A DNA stretch of 64,000 nucleotides from Hymenopus coronatus (GCA_030762935.1 CM060895.1:41096001-41160000); one strand, 5' to 3'; shown: positions 1 through 10,840, numbered from the stretch's first letter. Program-made: numbers and translations. The notes: a model not told the origin generated them from the letters alone.

Positions 1-9
1 AAAAGTTTA

Positions 10-252
10 TTATACTTCTGTGCACAGGTATTGTTTTTCTTTAGGAAACAGTAATAAAGGACCCGCCGTGTGATAATAAGTGTCATTTCCAATGTTTACA
101 TGATCACCGCGTGACAACAGAGTACCGTTTCCATTATTAACAACCTGCATATTTCGTGTAAATAAAAACAAATTCTCCTTTTCTGATTGATGACCAGTAC
201 GGGTAATATCTTGAGCGCCGACAGCGGGACAAAAAAGAAGTTGGCGCAGCAT
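10..252 (-). CDS. Unrecognised 80-codon open reading frame
   Basis: I do not recognise this reading frame. It is open for 80 codons from an ATG to a TAA close to the window edge. Its composition is mixed and protein-like (a polar middle with NNGNGT and GNDTYYH, few low-complexity runs), unlike the repeat-derived frames elsewhere in the window. A second frame on the same strand is also open across the overlapping region, which weakens the case. It could be the end of an exon that continues upstream, a fragment of a mobile element, or chance. It lies head-to-head with the reverse transcriptase remnant that starts near 310. No splice site or polyadenylation signal settles the matter. Confidence 0.2.
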   Translation of the reverse strand: MLRQLLFCPAVGAQDITRTGHQSEKENLFLFTRNMQVVNNGNGTLLSRGDHVNIGNDTYYHTAGPLLLFPKEKQYLCTEV

Positions 253-299
253 GATATATAGTGTGATGTTTTGGCAGTGGTACTAGTGGTTTTATATTC

Positions 300-1460
300 T
301 AGAAAAAGTGAATTAGAAATGGGCATATTTTTAGATCTTTCAAAAGCTTTTGACACAAGATACTATTAGATAAATTTTCAAGCTGTGGAGTAAGGGCCAT
401 TGCATTAAATTGGTTTGCAAGTTATTGGCAAGAAAGGGAAGAATTAATTGAACTTGAGTTTAAAGATGAAAACAAAAACACAATAATAAAGACTACCTCA
501 AATAGAAGAAGTATATCACTGGGAGTCCCACAAGGATACATCTAAGACCTCTTTTGCTTTTGTTATATATAAATGATCTGTCAATATGTTTAAAAGATAC
601 AACTGGTGTTAAGGTTAATCTTTTTGCAGATGACACAAAGATGTTTATATGTGGTAAATATTCTGTTGAACTTAAAGAAAAATTGAACATTGTAACTGAT
701 TCCATATTTTCTTGGTTTAGAACTAATAAACTCAATGATAAAACTGTGGTAATCAACTTTCAACACAAAAATAGCAAACACACCAATCAAGCCTGTGTCA
801 AACTTGGAACTAAGACTATAAATTGCAAACCTGAAACCAGATTCTTGGGATTATGGATAGATTTCAAACTCTGCCTACTGGGAGAGTCATATAAAACGTT
901 TAACTTTAAAATTAAGCAGGGCTTGTTTTGTTCTCAATCACTGAGGTCACACGTTACATTAGATGTGATTAAAAGTTGCTACTTTGCCTATTTCAGTCAC
1001 ATTTATAATATGGAATAATATCATTGGGAAATGGTGTAAATAATAACCAGACTTTCAAACTAAAAAAAAAAAAAAAGCATTGAAACTATAGTGGCTGTTT
1101 CAAAAAGAGAAGTTGTAGGAAACATTTTAAAAAATTGAACATATTAACTTTACATCCATTCTCATAACGCGCGGAATAAAAATAAATTGTACATCCCTAC
1201 TCATAAAACTGAACTATTTGAAAAGTAATTTAAATTTAATAGCTTAAAACTCTATAATAGTTTCCAATCTAGTCTGAGGAATATAGGGTCTATTAAAAAA
1301 TTCAAAGTTGTCTTAAATAAATTCCTGCTTTCTAACCAATTTTACTCAGTTGAGGAATTTAATCAATATTGTGTACCTAATCAATATGGTGTACCTCAAA
1401 TAAGTCGCTGAAAGCAACGGAATATTTAAAATCCAAATAAATGCTGAGCCCCATTTTTCA
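300..1460 (+). mobile_element. Degenerate non-LTR (LINE) retrotransposon, 3' part
   Basis: This is the 3' portion of a non-LTR retrotransposon. It contains the reverse transcriptase palm and the downstream region typical of insect CR1/L2/Jockey-related elements, but no endonuclease domain. The 5' side is truncated near 300, as is usual for target-primed insertions. The recognisable sequence ends at about 1,420 just after the YSVEEF-like tail. No clear poly-A tail or target duplication was found. An 18-bp tandem duplication (1,361-1,378 and 1,379-1,396) lies in the tail. The exact clade cannot be fixed without a search. Confidence 0.85.
312..1408 (+). pseudogene. Reverse transcriptase remnant of a non-LTR retrotransposon (frameshifted)
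   Basis: The coding remnant of a LINE reverse transcriptase, which copies the element RNA into DNA at the target site. Motif A reads GIFLDLSKAFD at about 318-350 with its catalytic aspartate. A frameshift near 356 moves the frame to one reading LLDKFSSCGVRA. Motif B reads SLGVPQG near 515-535 and is followed by another shift after GYI. The longest open block (554-1,018) starts in LLYINDLS and holds motif C, FADDT, near 622-636. Past a further shift come FKKLNILTL (about 1,115-1,150) and a C-terminal stretch with LYNS, IKKFKVVL and FYSVEEF (about 1,245-1,360), characteristic of this LINE group. At least three frameshifts and several stops make it non-functional. The family call is secure; the clade (CR1/L2-like versus Jockey-like) is not. 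Confidence 0.88.
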
Positions 1461-1688
1461 ATATACTCAATGACAAAATTATATTTTAATCAGTTAATAC
1501 TTTTTTTTGAAATTGTTTAGTTAAATAGTTCATTACGAATGTTATGTGTTATGTTTATTTTACTTTTGCCATATAAAAATTCTTGTTTTTGCATAAATTT
1601 GCAATCCAGATCTTCAAGGTATTCTGATAACATATGCAAATATTTTCCATTAATGTTATTAATGTGGCTACATTTATTGTATCCATGT

Positions 1689-1708
1689 GTATATATATAT
1701 ATATACTG
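1689..1708. repeat. Short (TA)n run
   Basis: A pure run of about ten TA dinucleotides in AT-rich sequence between the LINE and the hAT remnant. Confidence 0.7.
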
Positions 1709-1886
1709 TTATTAACTTGATGTGTCCAAAAACATGTATATGTTTCAAAGGATGAATAAATATTACACTTGAAATAGGAAAATGGGGCAGTGGTTGCGAA
1801 GTAGATTGTGAGGTGTTGTAGAAGGCGATTGAAGTTGGTTGTACTACTGATTTTCGGGAACCAACAATTTTAATATTTACATACAT

Positions 1887-2241
1887 TCAATTGCTGTTGT
1901 GTAACAAGTCATCAGCATCATTATCCGTTTCATTTTCTCTCAAGATACACAGATTACAATGTACAACATGAGTTCGTAACGCCTCAAATATGAATCTTCT
2001 CCGTTTGGTACGTAAACAGGCGTTATATTGTGAAAAACTTCGTTCCATATCACAATGTGATTGGAGCAAAATGGAAATAGGACACATCATCGACTATTGG
2101 GTAAGATACTCCATCAGCAATTATTTCCGTAGCAGTACCTCGTAGCACATTTCGTATTGCATGCATTATTGAAAATCCGACATTTTTTCCCCCAAACACT
2201 GTATTCACTTTCTTTTTTACACGATCTAAAACAGATGTCAC
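1887..2241 (-). pseudogene. hAT-type transposase C-terminal fragment (dimerisation region)
   Basis: A remnant of the C-terminal dimerisation region of a hAT-superfamily transposase or a gene domesticated from one. Two overlapping minus-strand frames join with a single shift near 2,070. The upstream one (2,241-2,050) ends FHFAPIT. The downstream one (2,090-1,887) reads CDMERSFSQYNACLRTKRR and continues to a LRTHVVHCN stretch. The DxERSFSxY signature followed by an arginine-rich segment is the hallmark of this domain in many insect hAT-like proteins. The catalytic domain and N-terminal zinc finger are not present upstream. No terminal repeats or target duplications were found, so this is an orphan fragment. 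It could instead be a decayed exon of a domesticated hAT gene. Confidence 0.6.
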
Positions 2242-2523
2242 GGGTCTCTAATTAATTGCTTGCAAGTTCTTCGATAGCTCTCAGGGCTCGAGGCATTCGA
2301 TGTTTCCAATTGGTTAGTGAGGGGTGAATTGAATAAAATAAAACAGGCCCTTCCTCCAAAAAAAGAAAAAAAAAAAAAATGGAGGATTTTTGGTAGATTA
2401 ATATGTTTACGTCAAGTAGATATGAAGGTTTTTAATTGCTTATTCATCCGAATAATAAATACATAGGATGTGTATTCCAATTATTCTTATTAATTCCAAT
2501 AAGGTATATATAACACTTATTAT

Positions 2524-2778
2524 GCCCACCGTAGTATGGTGGTAACGTATCTGCTTCACATTCAAAAGGTGGTGAGTTTGAATCTCGCTTAGGGCGAGTT
2601 GCTCGATAAGGTTTTTTTTCGGGATTTTCCCTTATCCTGAGAAGATGAATGTCGAGTAACTTTAAGCTATATGAACCCCGAGATCATTTTGAACATCATT
2701 TCACCAATTTCATTCATCGTCCGATATGACCAACCAGGTTAAAGGACGTTAAGCTATAAAAAAAAAAAAAAAAAAAAA
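2524..2778 (+). mobile_element. tRNA-derived SINE, family A, copy 1
   Basis: A tRNA-like head contains an A-box region (TATGGTGGTAACGTATCTGC) and a B box (GAGTTTGAATC). A body follows (CCTTATCCTGAGAAGATGAA, ACCAACCAGGTTAAAGGACG), then a long A tail at 2,758-2,778. Closely related copies lie at 19,557 and 52,031. No clear target duplication is visible here. Confidence 0.85.
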
Positions 2779-3192
2779 CCTCATCATATATTTACAGTAT
2801 ATTTTTATGTGTTATTGTCGTGGATAAAATCTGCAAAGTTCTGTGTGTATTACAAATGTTCATGAAATCCATTTGAAGCAAGAGATTTTGCAATTTTGAT
2901 TGAGGAGCATGCAGTATCATCAAACGCATTAATTACCTGTACAACAGTATTGTGATACACAGCATAGTTGAGCACATCTCCAACGCGTTACTACAGGTTG
3001 TTTACATGTGGCGCGAGCAGTCGTCAATGCAGGTCGGTCTCTACTCGGTAGGTATGCAACAGGATTTATGTGTCCTGCTATCGGTCCCCAATATGCTATC
3101 CCTAATAATCAGTGTGTGAGTGTCTACGAAGCAAATTAAAAGAAATTTGTAAAAGAGATGGCGGAGAAACGAAAAAATAAATAAATAAAAAT
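2779..3192. other. No recognisable gene
   Basis: AT-rich sequence between a SINE tail and an R1 copy. No convincing coding, repeat or RNA signal was seen. Confidence 0.5.
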
Positions 3193-3934
3193 ATGATCTG
3201 TTCCATGCACATGACTTTTTCTACATCTCTACAACAAATTGTTGTTAAAAAGCCCATGCTTCTATTTATTTCATGCTAATCGAGAAAAAATAGCAGAAAT
3301 AGTCTTATGATTTGCTTTCTTGTAAGTAGAAGTGAAATAAGGGAATATGTTAAAGTGATAGTCAAAAGCTGATGGCTATGTGCCTGAAGTTTGTATGGAC
3401 AAGAGTTGACAAATCCCCGTATTAAAAAGGTACGTTTTTTAAAGCTTAAACCAGAAACAAGGAATATCACAAAAACGATCAATTCCACGAAAAAAAATGT
3501 ATACAACATAAATTGTGTGTTTTAATGTGCTCTACATTTTTTTTGTGTTGTAAGTTTTTGTCCATTTCTTACGGTTTAACAGTTATGCAAAATTCCGCAA
3601 AATTCACTCAGTGGTCTTCAGAGGCTATTCAAAGATATATATTTTATTTGCCAGGTAAATATCTTTATAATCAAAATGTTAGAGCCATTTTTGAGAAAAT
3701 CAAAATTTTCGAAAAAAGTTTAACGGTATTTTCCTTTTTGAGCTGTGCTGCCCACAGACACCACATACACATACATACAGACACACACACACACTTTTTC
3801 TAAAAATGTTTTTTTTTTTTAGATTCAGGGGGACCCAAACATGTGTTTCCGGTGAAATCTCGGTATCGTATTTTTGGGTGCATTACAATACCTTCTCTAT
3901 ATGCCATGTACATAGTACGTGTAGAGAAAGTAAA
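3193..3934 (+). repeat. R1 (Helentron-like) copy, internally deleted
   Basis: The copy starts at TGATCTG with ACTTTTTCTAC just inside. It ends in the palindromic hairpin around CATGTACATAGTACGTG and GTAGAGAAAGT. A short AC run (about 3,778-3,794) marks the microsatellite position. About 110 bp that usually precede it, including the TTTGGGGTGGGG block, are missing. Confidence 0.92.
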
Positions 3935-4346
3935 AATGTGCGTTGACATTGAATTATTATTATGTTTTGGTTTGTTTTTTGTTTTTTTTGGGATGCACGG
4001 ATAATTCACACACGTACAATCGGGAGTATACGTATAAGAAAAGAACGTTACTTCTGTGTATGTACGCGCTCCAGCTAGAGTATAAATGCACACAAGTTTC
4101 CTCCTTCCATTATATATAATTTTCTATTTGCACACGCTGGCAAGCTGGCAAACCAGTGTTTACTCAACAAGACCTGGGGACTTGTAAGGCGGAGAGAGAA
4201 GTACACAGATGGCTGTGCTTGCGTCTCGGATTTAAATCGAGTACAGTTAAATGAAGATTACAGATTACAGCTTCGGAGTATATAACCTCTAACTTCCCTA
4301 AATACACTCTTTCATTTCACACTAACATTAATAGACTAAAAAAATA
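3935..4346. other. No recognisable gene
   Basis: Unique-looking AT-rich sequence between two R1 copies in the same orientation. A minus-strand open frame spans the junction with the preceding repeat but looks accidental. Confidence 0.5.
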
Positions 4347-5421
4347 TCTGATCTGTGCCATTAATCAAGACTTTCTCTACATCTCTGTCAAATTATTGTT
4401 AAAGAGCTTATTCTTCTATCTAATTCATGATAATCGAGATAAACATTAGCAGAAATGGTCTTATTACTTGCTTCCTTGTTAGAAATATTGAAATAAGGGA
4501 GAAGCTAAGGTGATAGTCAAATATTTTAAAAGCTGGTTGCTTTATTATTGTTTGTATGGCTAGGAGTTGACAAATTCCCGTGTGAGAAAAGTATTTTAAT
4601 CAGAAGCCAATAACAAGAAATATCTCAGAAACGGCAGCTCTAAAAAAATAATAATAAAACATATATGATATAAATGATGTGTTTTAACGAGATCTACATA
4701 TTTTGTGTAGTAAATGTTTGTCTACCGGCTCCTCCGGTTTCCCCAGCCATTCATTCCACCAGTTGCTCCATCATCACCTTTCCTCTCATCCATTTCGCTT
4801 GCATTTCATACCATGCACTTCCTCATGCTCACGCCTGGCTCACTCGTTCCAGGTTCTCGCTTCTGTCGTTTCGTTACGGTGGCTCCCCGACAGGCTTCTG
4901 GTCCTTAGGCATCCGCTTGTAAGTCCGAGGGGGGTAAGCCGACTACCGAAAAAAAAAGGTTTTTGACTATCTCTTATGGTTTACCAGTTATGAAAATTCA
5001 GCAAAAAAAGTCTTCAGGGGCTATTCCCAGAAAATTTAAGATACATGACAAATAAATTGTAGATTTAAGTATCTTTAATATACGACATTTTAATCAAAAT
5101 CATTAGACCCATTTTTGAAAAAAATCAAAATGTTCGAAAAATGTTCCATATAAACGGTAGTTGGGGTAGGGAGTTTTTCTTGTAAATCTTTGTGTCGTTT
5201 TCTTGGGAGATACTTAACTTAAATACCGAGTTTTGGAATTTTCGTTTTTGAGCTATGCTGTTCATAGACATGCACACGGACATTTTTTAAAAATCCATAT
5301 TTTGGATTCAGGTAATCCCAAAATATGTATTTCCAGCCATATCTCGATATCGACACTTTGAGTGCAAGGCAATACCTTCCCTATACACTACTGTATGTGC
5401 ATATTACGTATAGAGAAAGTA
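4347..5421 (+). repeat. R1 copy split by a SINE
   Basis: A near-complete R1 copy from TCTGATCTG to TAGAGAAAGTAA. It is interrupted at about 4,722-4,958 by a family B SINE. The two halves join in the conserved TTTTTGTCTATCTCTTA segment found in the other copies. Confidence 0.92.
4722..4958 (+). mobile_element. Family B SINE, 5'-truncated, nested in R1
   Basis: The body matches the copies at 9,310 and 12,789: CCGGTTTCCCC, CCATTCATTCCACCAGTTGC and CGACAGGCTTCTG. It ends in an A run. The tRNA-like head is missing. Flanks GTTTGTCT and GTTTTTGACT are a plausible imperfect target duplication of the R1 sequence. Confidence 0.8.
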
Positions 5422-6100
5422 ATTAGTTGCCAAGCAATGACGACAACCATCATTGGCATGAAATTAAAATGAAGTGTCGTCATGTACGTTGCCAACACTT
5501 AAAAATAAATGCATATATATTACATGGTTTAATATATTTCTGCTTGTGTATATAATACAGTTCCAAATAAACCTAATCTCAAAGTATGACAATTCATCCG
5601 ATGAGTAATTAATTTCTTTCAAGTGCTCTAGGTTTTATCCACAACCACACTAAAGCTAAGTGACATTTCCAAAGCATCACTGTTCAGCTCGAATGCTTTC
5701 AGGTATTAATTGCCTCAAAGTGATTAATTGCTAGGAATCCATGGAATAACCTGAACAAGCACTAAAATGGATATTCTAGAAAAGTGTCATGAGGGGAAAA
5801 CATGGAGCGAGAGACAGCCCCATAAGTAATGTATGTCATCATTACGTCAAACACATCCCTGGCAACTTATCTATATCTGTCAAATTTGCTTTGTCCTCCA
5901 CTGACTTCCTACTGACATATCGACTGGTTTTCGTGTCATCCAAACTGTCACACAGTCAGAACACATATCCGCATGTTACCCATAAATTCCTTCGGAGTTT
6001 TAAACATATCTGGATTTATTGTGTCCAATGGATTAAAATATAACGACGATATAAATATCCAATCTCAACCCACTCAGTATAGAAATTGTTATCTTCGAGT
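5422..6100. other. No recognisable gene
   Basis: AT-rich unique sequence. Two overlapping open frames (5,789-6,043 and 5,973-6,227) have no recognisable motif and are not supported as genes. Confidence 0.5.
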
Positions 6101-6330
6101 TCCAGTGTTCAAAAAGTTTCTCACCTCTGCTAAATGCTACATAAGTGGGCGTTCATTTTTATCCGTGATTTCCTCGCATGAAATGTCATCCCTGATGAAG
6201 CGAGTTTATGTATTGTCCCTCTATTGACAGATCTGACTTAATGAGAGATCAAGGCGGATGAGGCAAGTTAGATACTGTCCCATCCTGATGCGTTGCTTGA
6301 ATACTGTCCCTCTAGCGACAGTGTTCTTAC
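6100..6330 (+). repeat. Family H periodic repeat, first copy
   Basis: Contains degenerate repeats of the form CTGATGAAGCGAGTTT followed by GTCCCTCTATTGACAG. The CCCTCT cores lie at about 6,217 and 6,308, with a damaged unit at about 6,278. The same pattern occurs in reverse orientation at 52,985-53,215, where the spacing is regular. Confidence 0.65.
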
Positions 6331-6784
6331 TTAATAGTTCGAGTAGGTATCGTATCTATACAGTGATACCACCCAAAATCACTTTGGGCCCTCCAGCCAT
6401 AACTTCCAATTAATATAATACTTCAATGTTTACGGATTTATTTTTACTTCCTGCATGTTGTGCTGCATATGTCTGAAGGAACAAGTTTAAACATGGTGAT
6501 TAATGATTGTATAAGTCGCTCCTCTTGACATCAAAATAATAATAATAATCACACTCGCAATATACTATGCTCATATTTAGCTAAAGAATAGTAAAGCAAC
6601 CGTTGAATGTTATTCATTGCTGTGGCGGTAAGAACTAATTAAGAAAGTAATTAACAACAAGAAAGGCCAAATCTTTATATACAGACTTGGAAACTGCCAT
6701 AGCGACTTTCAAATTGGAACTCGTCGTGACTCGACACTACTCGCTAGTCAATCAACAAGTTAGTTATTTCCTATAGTTCCTAAG
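6331..6784. other. No recognisable gene
   Basis: AT-rich sequence with a short AAT run near 6,535-6,550. Nothing else was recognised. Confidence 0.5.
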
Positions 6785-7141
6785 TGGAACATAGGGCATC
6801 GTTACGATGGTTCCTTGAACGATTTTGAGTTTCTAGTTCGTGAGTTCACTGCTATGCACCATGGTGACGAGGGATCGGTTTGTCGCCCACGGATGGCACT
6901 GTAGGAAGAAATCTCGACCTGCGGACGCGAAATGGTGGAATTTTGCCCAGAAGCCTTCTTATTTCAAGGTATGGGGTTATTTTACGTACAAAATAAACAT
7001 TACACAGGGTCACTTAGCTTCCGAAGGGAGCCATGCTAACGATTTTTCCGTCTTAAAAAATCCATCACTCTCCGCCAGGTTTGAACCTGCAATCTTGGTT
7101 TTTAGAGACTAGCATGGTAAACACTACACCACGGAGGGTGG
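6785..7141 (-). mobile_element. Family E1 tRNA-derived SINE
   Basis: Read on the minus strand it begins with a tRNA-like head: CACCCTCCGTGGTGTAGTGT (A-box region), then GCAGGTTCAAACCTGGC (B box) at about 7,075-7,092. The body (GATCGGTTTGTCGCCCACGG in plus orientation) recurs at 14,966 and 20,528. Confidence 0.85.
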
Positions 7142-7259
7142 ACAATCAACAAAGAGGAAGCTTAACAATTATAAATAACTTGCAAAACAACAGGATGCAG
7201 CTAAGTTCCACCTCAAAACAATATAACGGAGTTTAATCCCCATTCTTATACAAATAGCA
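7142..7259. other. Spacer without recognised content
   Basis: Short AT-rich spacer between a SINE and an unrecognised open frame. Confidence 0.4.
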
Positions 7260-7568
7260 TCACAAGCAGTGGTCACATGATAGGAACTTGAAAAGAGGTA
7301 ATAATTGGAAAATGACATTTGAGAAGGAAACGTTCCGGTCAACGTTTATTGGACCTCCCCGACATTTGCCAATTATGCAGACTGAAGGATATTCTCTTAC
7401 AGTTAATTGGGACGATCCTGGCTGGATGTGTCTACCGTGATCTGCTAGACTGTAGATTTGACAATGGTTATTATCAACTTCATTATATATAATTGCCGGG
7501 TTTGTAGGCCGTGGCCTAAATGTTTCCATCGCCGATGTTTCGCTGAAATCTGCGTTTGACATCTTCAA
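7260..7568 (-). CDS. Unrecognised 102-codon open reading frame with protein-like composition
   Basis: I do not recognise this frame. It runs from an ATG at 7,568 to a stop at 7,260. The first 75 or so residues are complex and polar, with segments such as TFRPRPTNPAIIYNE, IQPGSSQLTVREYPSV and GKCRGGPINVD. This looks more like a real protein fragment than the repeat-derived frames elsewhere. The last 25 residues are hydrophobic (VIFQLLPLFKFL) and could be non-coding read-through. It lies in non-repetitive sequence. It may be one exon of a split gene, a processed pseudogene, or a fragment of an unfamiliar mobile element. No matching exon was found nearby. Confidence 0.25.
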   Translation of the reverse strand: MKMSNADFSETSAMETFRPRPTNPAIIYNEVDNNHCQIYSLADHGRHIQPGSSQLTVREYPSVCIIGKCRGGPINVDRNVSFSNVIFQLLPLFKFLSCDHCL

Positions 7569-8705
7569 CTTGACAAATCTATGAGTAAAGCTCCGAAGTC
7601 TAAACTAGACCCTTGTAATCTATCCTTCATGTTGCCTGGAGAAGACACGCATACGAAATGCTTGTGCTAGTATTGGAAGAGACATGCTTTTACGGCTACA
7701 GCAATCGTTTATTCACAGAGTTGGAAAATGCATTGAGATAGAAGCATTGCACTTTTAACATTTTATGACAAAATACCCGTATACAATACCCGTGCAGTGG
7801 TGATACTCTGTGCATCTGCCTTTCATCAATGTTTAACTGTCTATACCAAAAAAATAAACCTGTACAAGAAAATGGTTTAAACAAAAATTGCTTACTTTTG
7901 ATGAAGAATAAGGAAACAAAAAATGTGGGTTCTCATTAGAAAACGTACCTTGCTCCGCAAATTACCCCCCAACCTACTCCAATTAAAACCAACAAATGGC
8001 ATTCCCCCCATTACATCAAGCAACTTTTATTCAAGACTTTTCTTTCTACAACGATTAGTTTTGGAGATATTCTACAGTCTCAAGTTAAATGGTCCACCCT
8101 GTATAGTGAGGTTGACAACGTCGGCTATATATTTATATGGATATTATCTTTGTCTTATGAGACAGTGGAAGGGGGACACACGTAACCGAGCTATGTATTA
8201 GGATCTTGTTTTTGTACTGATGTCCTTTGCACTGTCTTAAAAGATTCTGATCAAAGAATCTAACTAAATGTGTACTGTAGCTATTTCTGCAAAGGTTTAT
8301 CTTAATTGAAGTGAAGCAGATAGAAATACCTATAAAATTTCGAGAGTAGTCTGTAAACGGTAGAAGGATGGAGAAATTCGTGTGAATACAACACATCAGT
8401 TTTTTCTTGATCTTTGTGTATTATGTAAAGCAGCAAAGGTTCATTTTAGAAAAAGCCAGGAAAAGCATCTTTGGCTGGTTCGTCTCTGTGGTATTTATTC
8501 TGAGCGGAAAGAAGTGGAACCTTAGAATTTGTATAGATTTTCATGCTTTTGCCTTCCGAGCGCCTTGATTCGTGATTTCTCTTTACATGCAGCGTTTTCA
8601 TTGAAGTTTCCTGTTCTTTCTGAGAAGTTACGTGAACGTGCATGCAAGGGTACCCTATTTTTATCAAAATTAGTCTTTGAGACCAGTACAGGGGTGTCAA
8701 ACAGA
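7569..8705. other. No recognisable gene or repeat
   Basis: Over 1 kb of unique-looking sequence with short open frames on both strands, none with a recognisable motif. Confidence 0.5.
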
Positions 8706-9185
8706 GCTTGATGGCTCAGGCAGTTTCGTCTGTGATCTGTATTCGGGAGATCACGGGTTCAATCCCCGTAGCAGACCTACCTGACCCTTGGGTTTTTCGG
8801 GCTTTCCCCGGGTCACCAGGCTAATGCTGGGTATGTTTTAATGCTGGGTATGTTTCCTCAATCCTCCAAATTTTCTGTCCCTGCAATTTGTTTCAATTGG
8901 CATTTCACATATCTTTCATCACGCTGGTTTCTTTCGGAATTGGAAGTGTCGGCAATGAAGCTGGGTGCGGCGTGGCAGGGGAAAAGAATGCCCATTGTGA
9001 CTCTCTCCATTTCCCGATTTTGGTTGATTGCCGCGATGAGAAGCGTCTCTGGCGGGAACATTGGACCCTATGTGGGGGTTGGGGGGTCCCTGGTCCGCCA
9101 ATCCGACTGTCCGACTATGCCATCTGGTGTAACCTCTCACATTAATCCTCCCTCCCGGGGGTCCCTTATGATATATAGGTACTAT
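8706..9185 (+). mobile_element. Family C tRNA-derived SINE, long copy
   Basis: The head reads GATGGCTCAGGCAGTTTCGT, then GGGTTCAATCCCCGTAGC (B box near 8,757). The body is the family C module (GGGCTTTCCCCGGGTCACC, ATGCTGGG). A 17-bp tandem duplication of AATGCTGGGTATGTTT lies at about 8,822-8,856. The 3' part (GGGGGGTCCCTGGTCCGCC) is shared with the copy at 21,320. Confidence 0.8.
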
Positions 9186-9309
9186 AATCGCATTAGTTCG
9201 ATGCCAGTTCCGTCCAATCGTTTTCTAATCCTAATCATAAAACAGGTGTTTAATGTGTCCATGTCTTCGCTGTTGATTTTGTTTTTGTCCTTAAGGAAAT
9301 AAGAAAAAG

Positions 9310-9671
9310 GGCGTGGCCATGGCTGAGTGGTTAGACCGCTCACCTCTCACCAAGGCAGCCCGGTTTCAATCCCAGGAGACTGTATGTGGGACTTGTGGTG
9401 GACAAAGCGGTATCTGGGCGGGTTTTTCTGTGTGCTCTTCGGTTCCTCTCTCCATTCATTCCAGTTGCTCCATTATCAATTTTCCTATCATCCATTTCGC
9501 CTCTATTTTATATCATCTACTTCCTCACTCTTATTCCGGCTCGGGTTCATCCCTCGTTCCGGTTCTATGATTACCTGTGGTCTCTTCGACAGACTTCTGC
9601 CCTAAGTCACCCTAAGTCACTTCTGACCTAAGTTCTATGCAGGCGTGAGAATCAGAGCTGGAGGGGAAAAA
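9310..9671 (+). mobile_element. Family B tRNA-derived SINE, fullest copy
   Basis: A tRNA-like head is present: ATGGCTGAGTGGTTAGACCG (A-box region) and GCCCGGTTTCAATCCCAGG (B-box region). The body follows (TTGTGGTGGACAAAGCGG, CCATTCATTCCAGTTGC). This copy defines the head missing from the copy at 4,722. Confidence 0.85.
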
Positions 9672-9925
9672 ACTAAATTGATTTTTATTTATGGACGCTC
9701 TTTTAACTACTGTGGTTCTTAGCGTCCCATTCTATATTTGGCGTGAAAGACCGCCTAATTTTTTCAGAGACCTCTTTTTCAGGCATAAGTTTCTTTTATG
9801 TGCCGTAAGTCTACGACACGGGCCTTACTTCCCTTCCGAAAGAAAGCATGCTATGGATTTTTACGCCGAAAAAAATATATCGCCCTTCCCTGGGTTTGAA
9901 CCCACGAATTTGGAAACCAGAGGAT
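9672..9925 (-). mobile_element. Family E2 tRNA-derived SINE
   Basis: The minus-strand head resembles family E1 (CTGGGTTTGAACCCACG at about 9,892 in plus orientation). The body differs: ATGGACGCTCTTTTAACTAC and GTCCCATTCTATATTTGGCG. The same body is found at 33,940 and 56,108. Confidence 0.82.
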
Positions 9926-10565
9926 AGCAGCTGAAGGGGAGGGGGTTTGTGGTAGCCAGTACGTCCCTGGGCAAACGCTATATAACAAAACTATTCCCGC
10001 ACGTTTTCTTGGGCGCTCAGCTCTCTAATCTTCATTCGGTAGGTTTCGCGCAATTTCGGAAGAAGTGAAAGCTATGCACCTTGATATATAGTGGCTCAAT
10101 GCAAAGGTTTCATAGATCCCAGAATTCACACACATGCACATGAGCTATGTTTTTGTTGAATAAATTAGATAACCTGTTCAGCGTAATTCCTGAGAATCTC
10201 AAAGAAAGAAATGTTCTTTGGTTAGCAACTTTGCGGAAAGACAGGGGGGCAGAATCTCTTCCCCTCCCGGCTCTCGTTTTCCCGTAAAACCAGCACCCAA
10301 GTAAAGGTGCATGTATAGTACTTACATCTTGCCAATTCATTTCCAACACTTGGTTCAGTCAGAGCTTTCCCTAAATGTTGCAAGGTTGCATGTTGCAGGT
10401 TTGCCCCCGAGGGTCACCAGATACTCATTGCTAGCTTAGTGCGCATCCAAGCTGGGTCAACCTATCCTGGGGAGGGGGATGTAAGATCTCCATAGGGGAG
10501 GGTAAGGTATCTTCGTTCAGTAAGGAAATAAGGGAAAGTTTTGTAGCTTAATACCAGTTTGACGT
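9926..10565. other. No recognisable gene
   Basis: Mixed sequence with several G-rich tracts (GAAGGGGAGGGGG near 9,935). It may include old repeat fragments, but none was identified. Confidence 0.45.
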
Positions 10566-10736
10566 GTGCATTAAAAGAGTTGGAAAACTCAACGGGGATA
10601 TTTCAAGTTAAAACAGGTAGAAATGTAACTGGCTGGACGATCTTCGTTTTACCCCTTTGTTTGTCACTGGAGAGCTGGTAAAGGGGGGTTTTAACTTGAA
10701 GTAGCCCCGTTGCGTTCTACAATTCTTTTAATGCAC
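10566..10736. mobile_element. Foldback MITE-like element, 171 bp
   Basis: Two 49-bp arms are near-perfect inverted copies: 10,566-10,614 (GTGCATTAAAAGAGTTG at the outer end, TTCAAGTTAAAAC at the inner end) and 10,688-10,736. They differ at only a few positions over a 73-bp loop. No coding capacity. A target duplication was not resolved. Confidence 0.8.
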
Positions 10737-10756
10737 GAAGGGATATCTGCACTCAT

Positions 10757-10840
10757 CAATAGAAGATAGAAGAATAAGCTTTTTGATAATAATTTGTTAC
10801 AGAGATGAAGAGAAAGTCATATGAATGGAAATTTAAGATT
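10757..10840 (-). repeat. R1 terminal fragment
   Basis: The last ~80 bp of an R1 copy (AGAAGAATAAGCTTTTTGAT, then AGAGAAAGTCATATGAATGG). It abuts the next R1 copy directly. Confidence 0.85.

Noticed and set aside
1689..1708. TATA-rich run as a promoter
   Set aside because: It is a plain (TA)n run between two transposon remnants with no gene downstream on either strand.
3193..3934. R1 as a simple MITE with terminal inverted repeats ACTTTCTCTAC/GTAGAGAAAGT
   Set aside because: The TGATGTG...CACATGA segment outside one repeat is conserved in most end-complete copies, so the inverted match is not terminal at that end and no target duplication brackets it.
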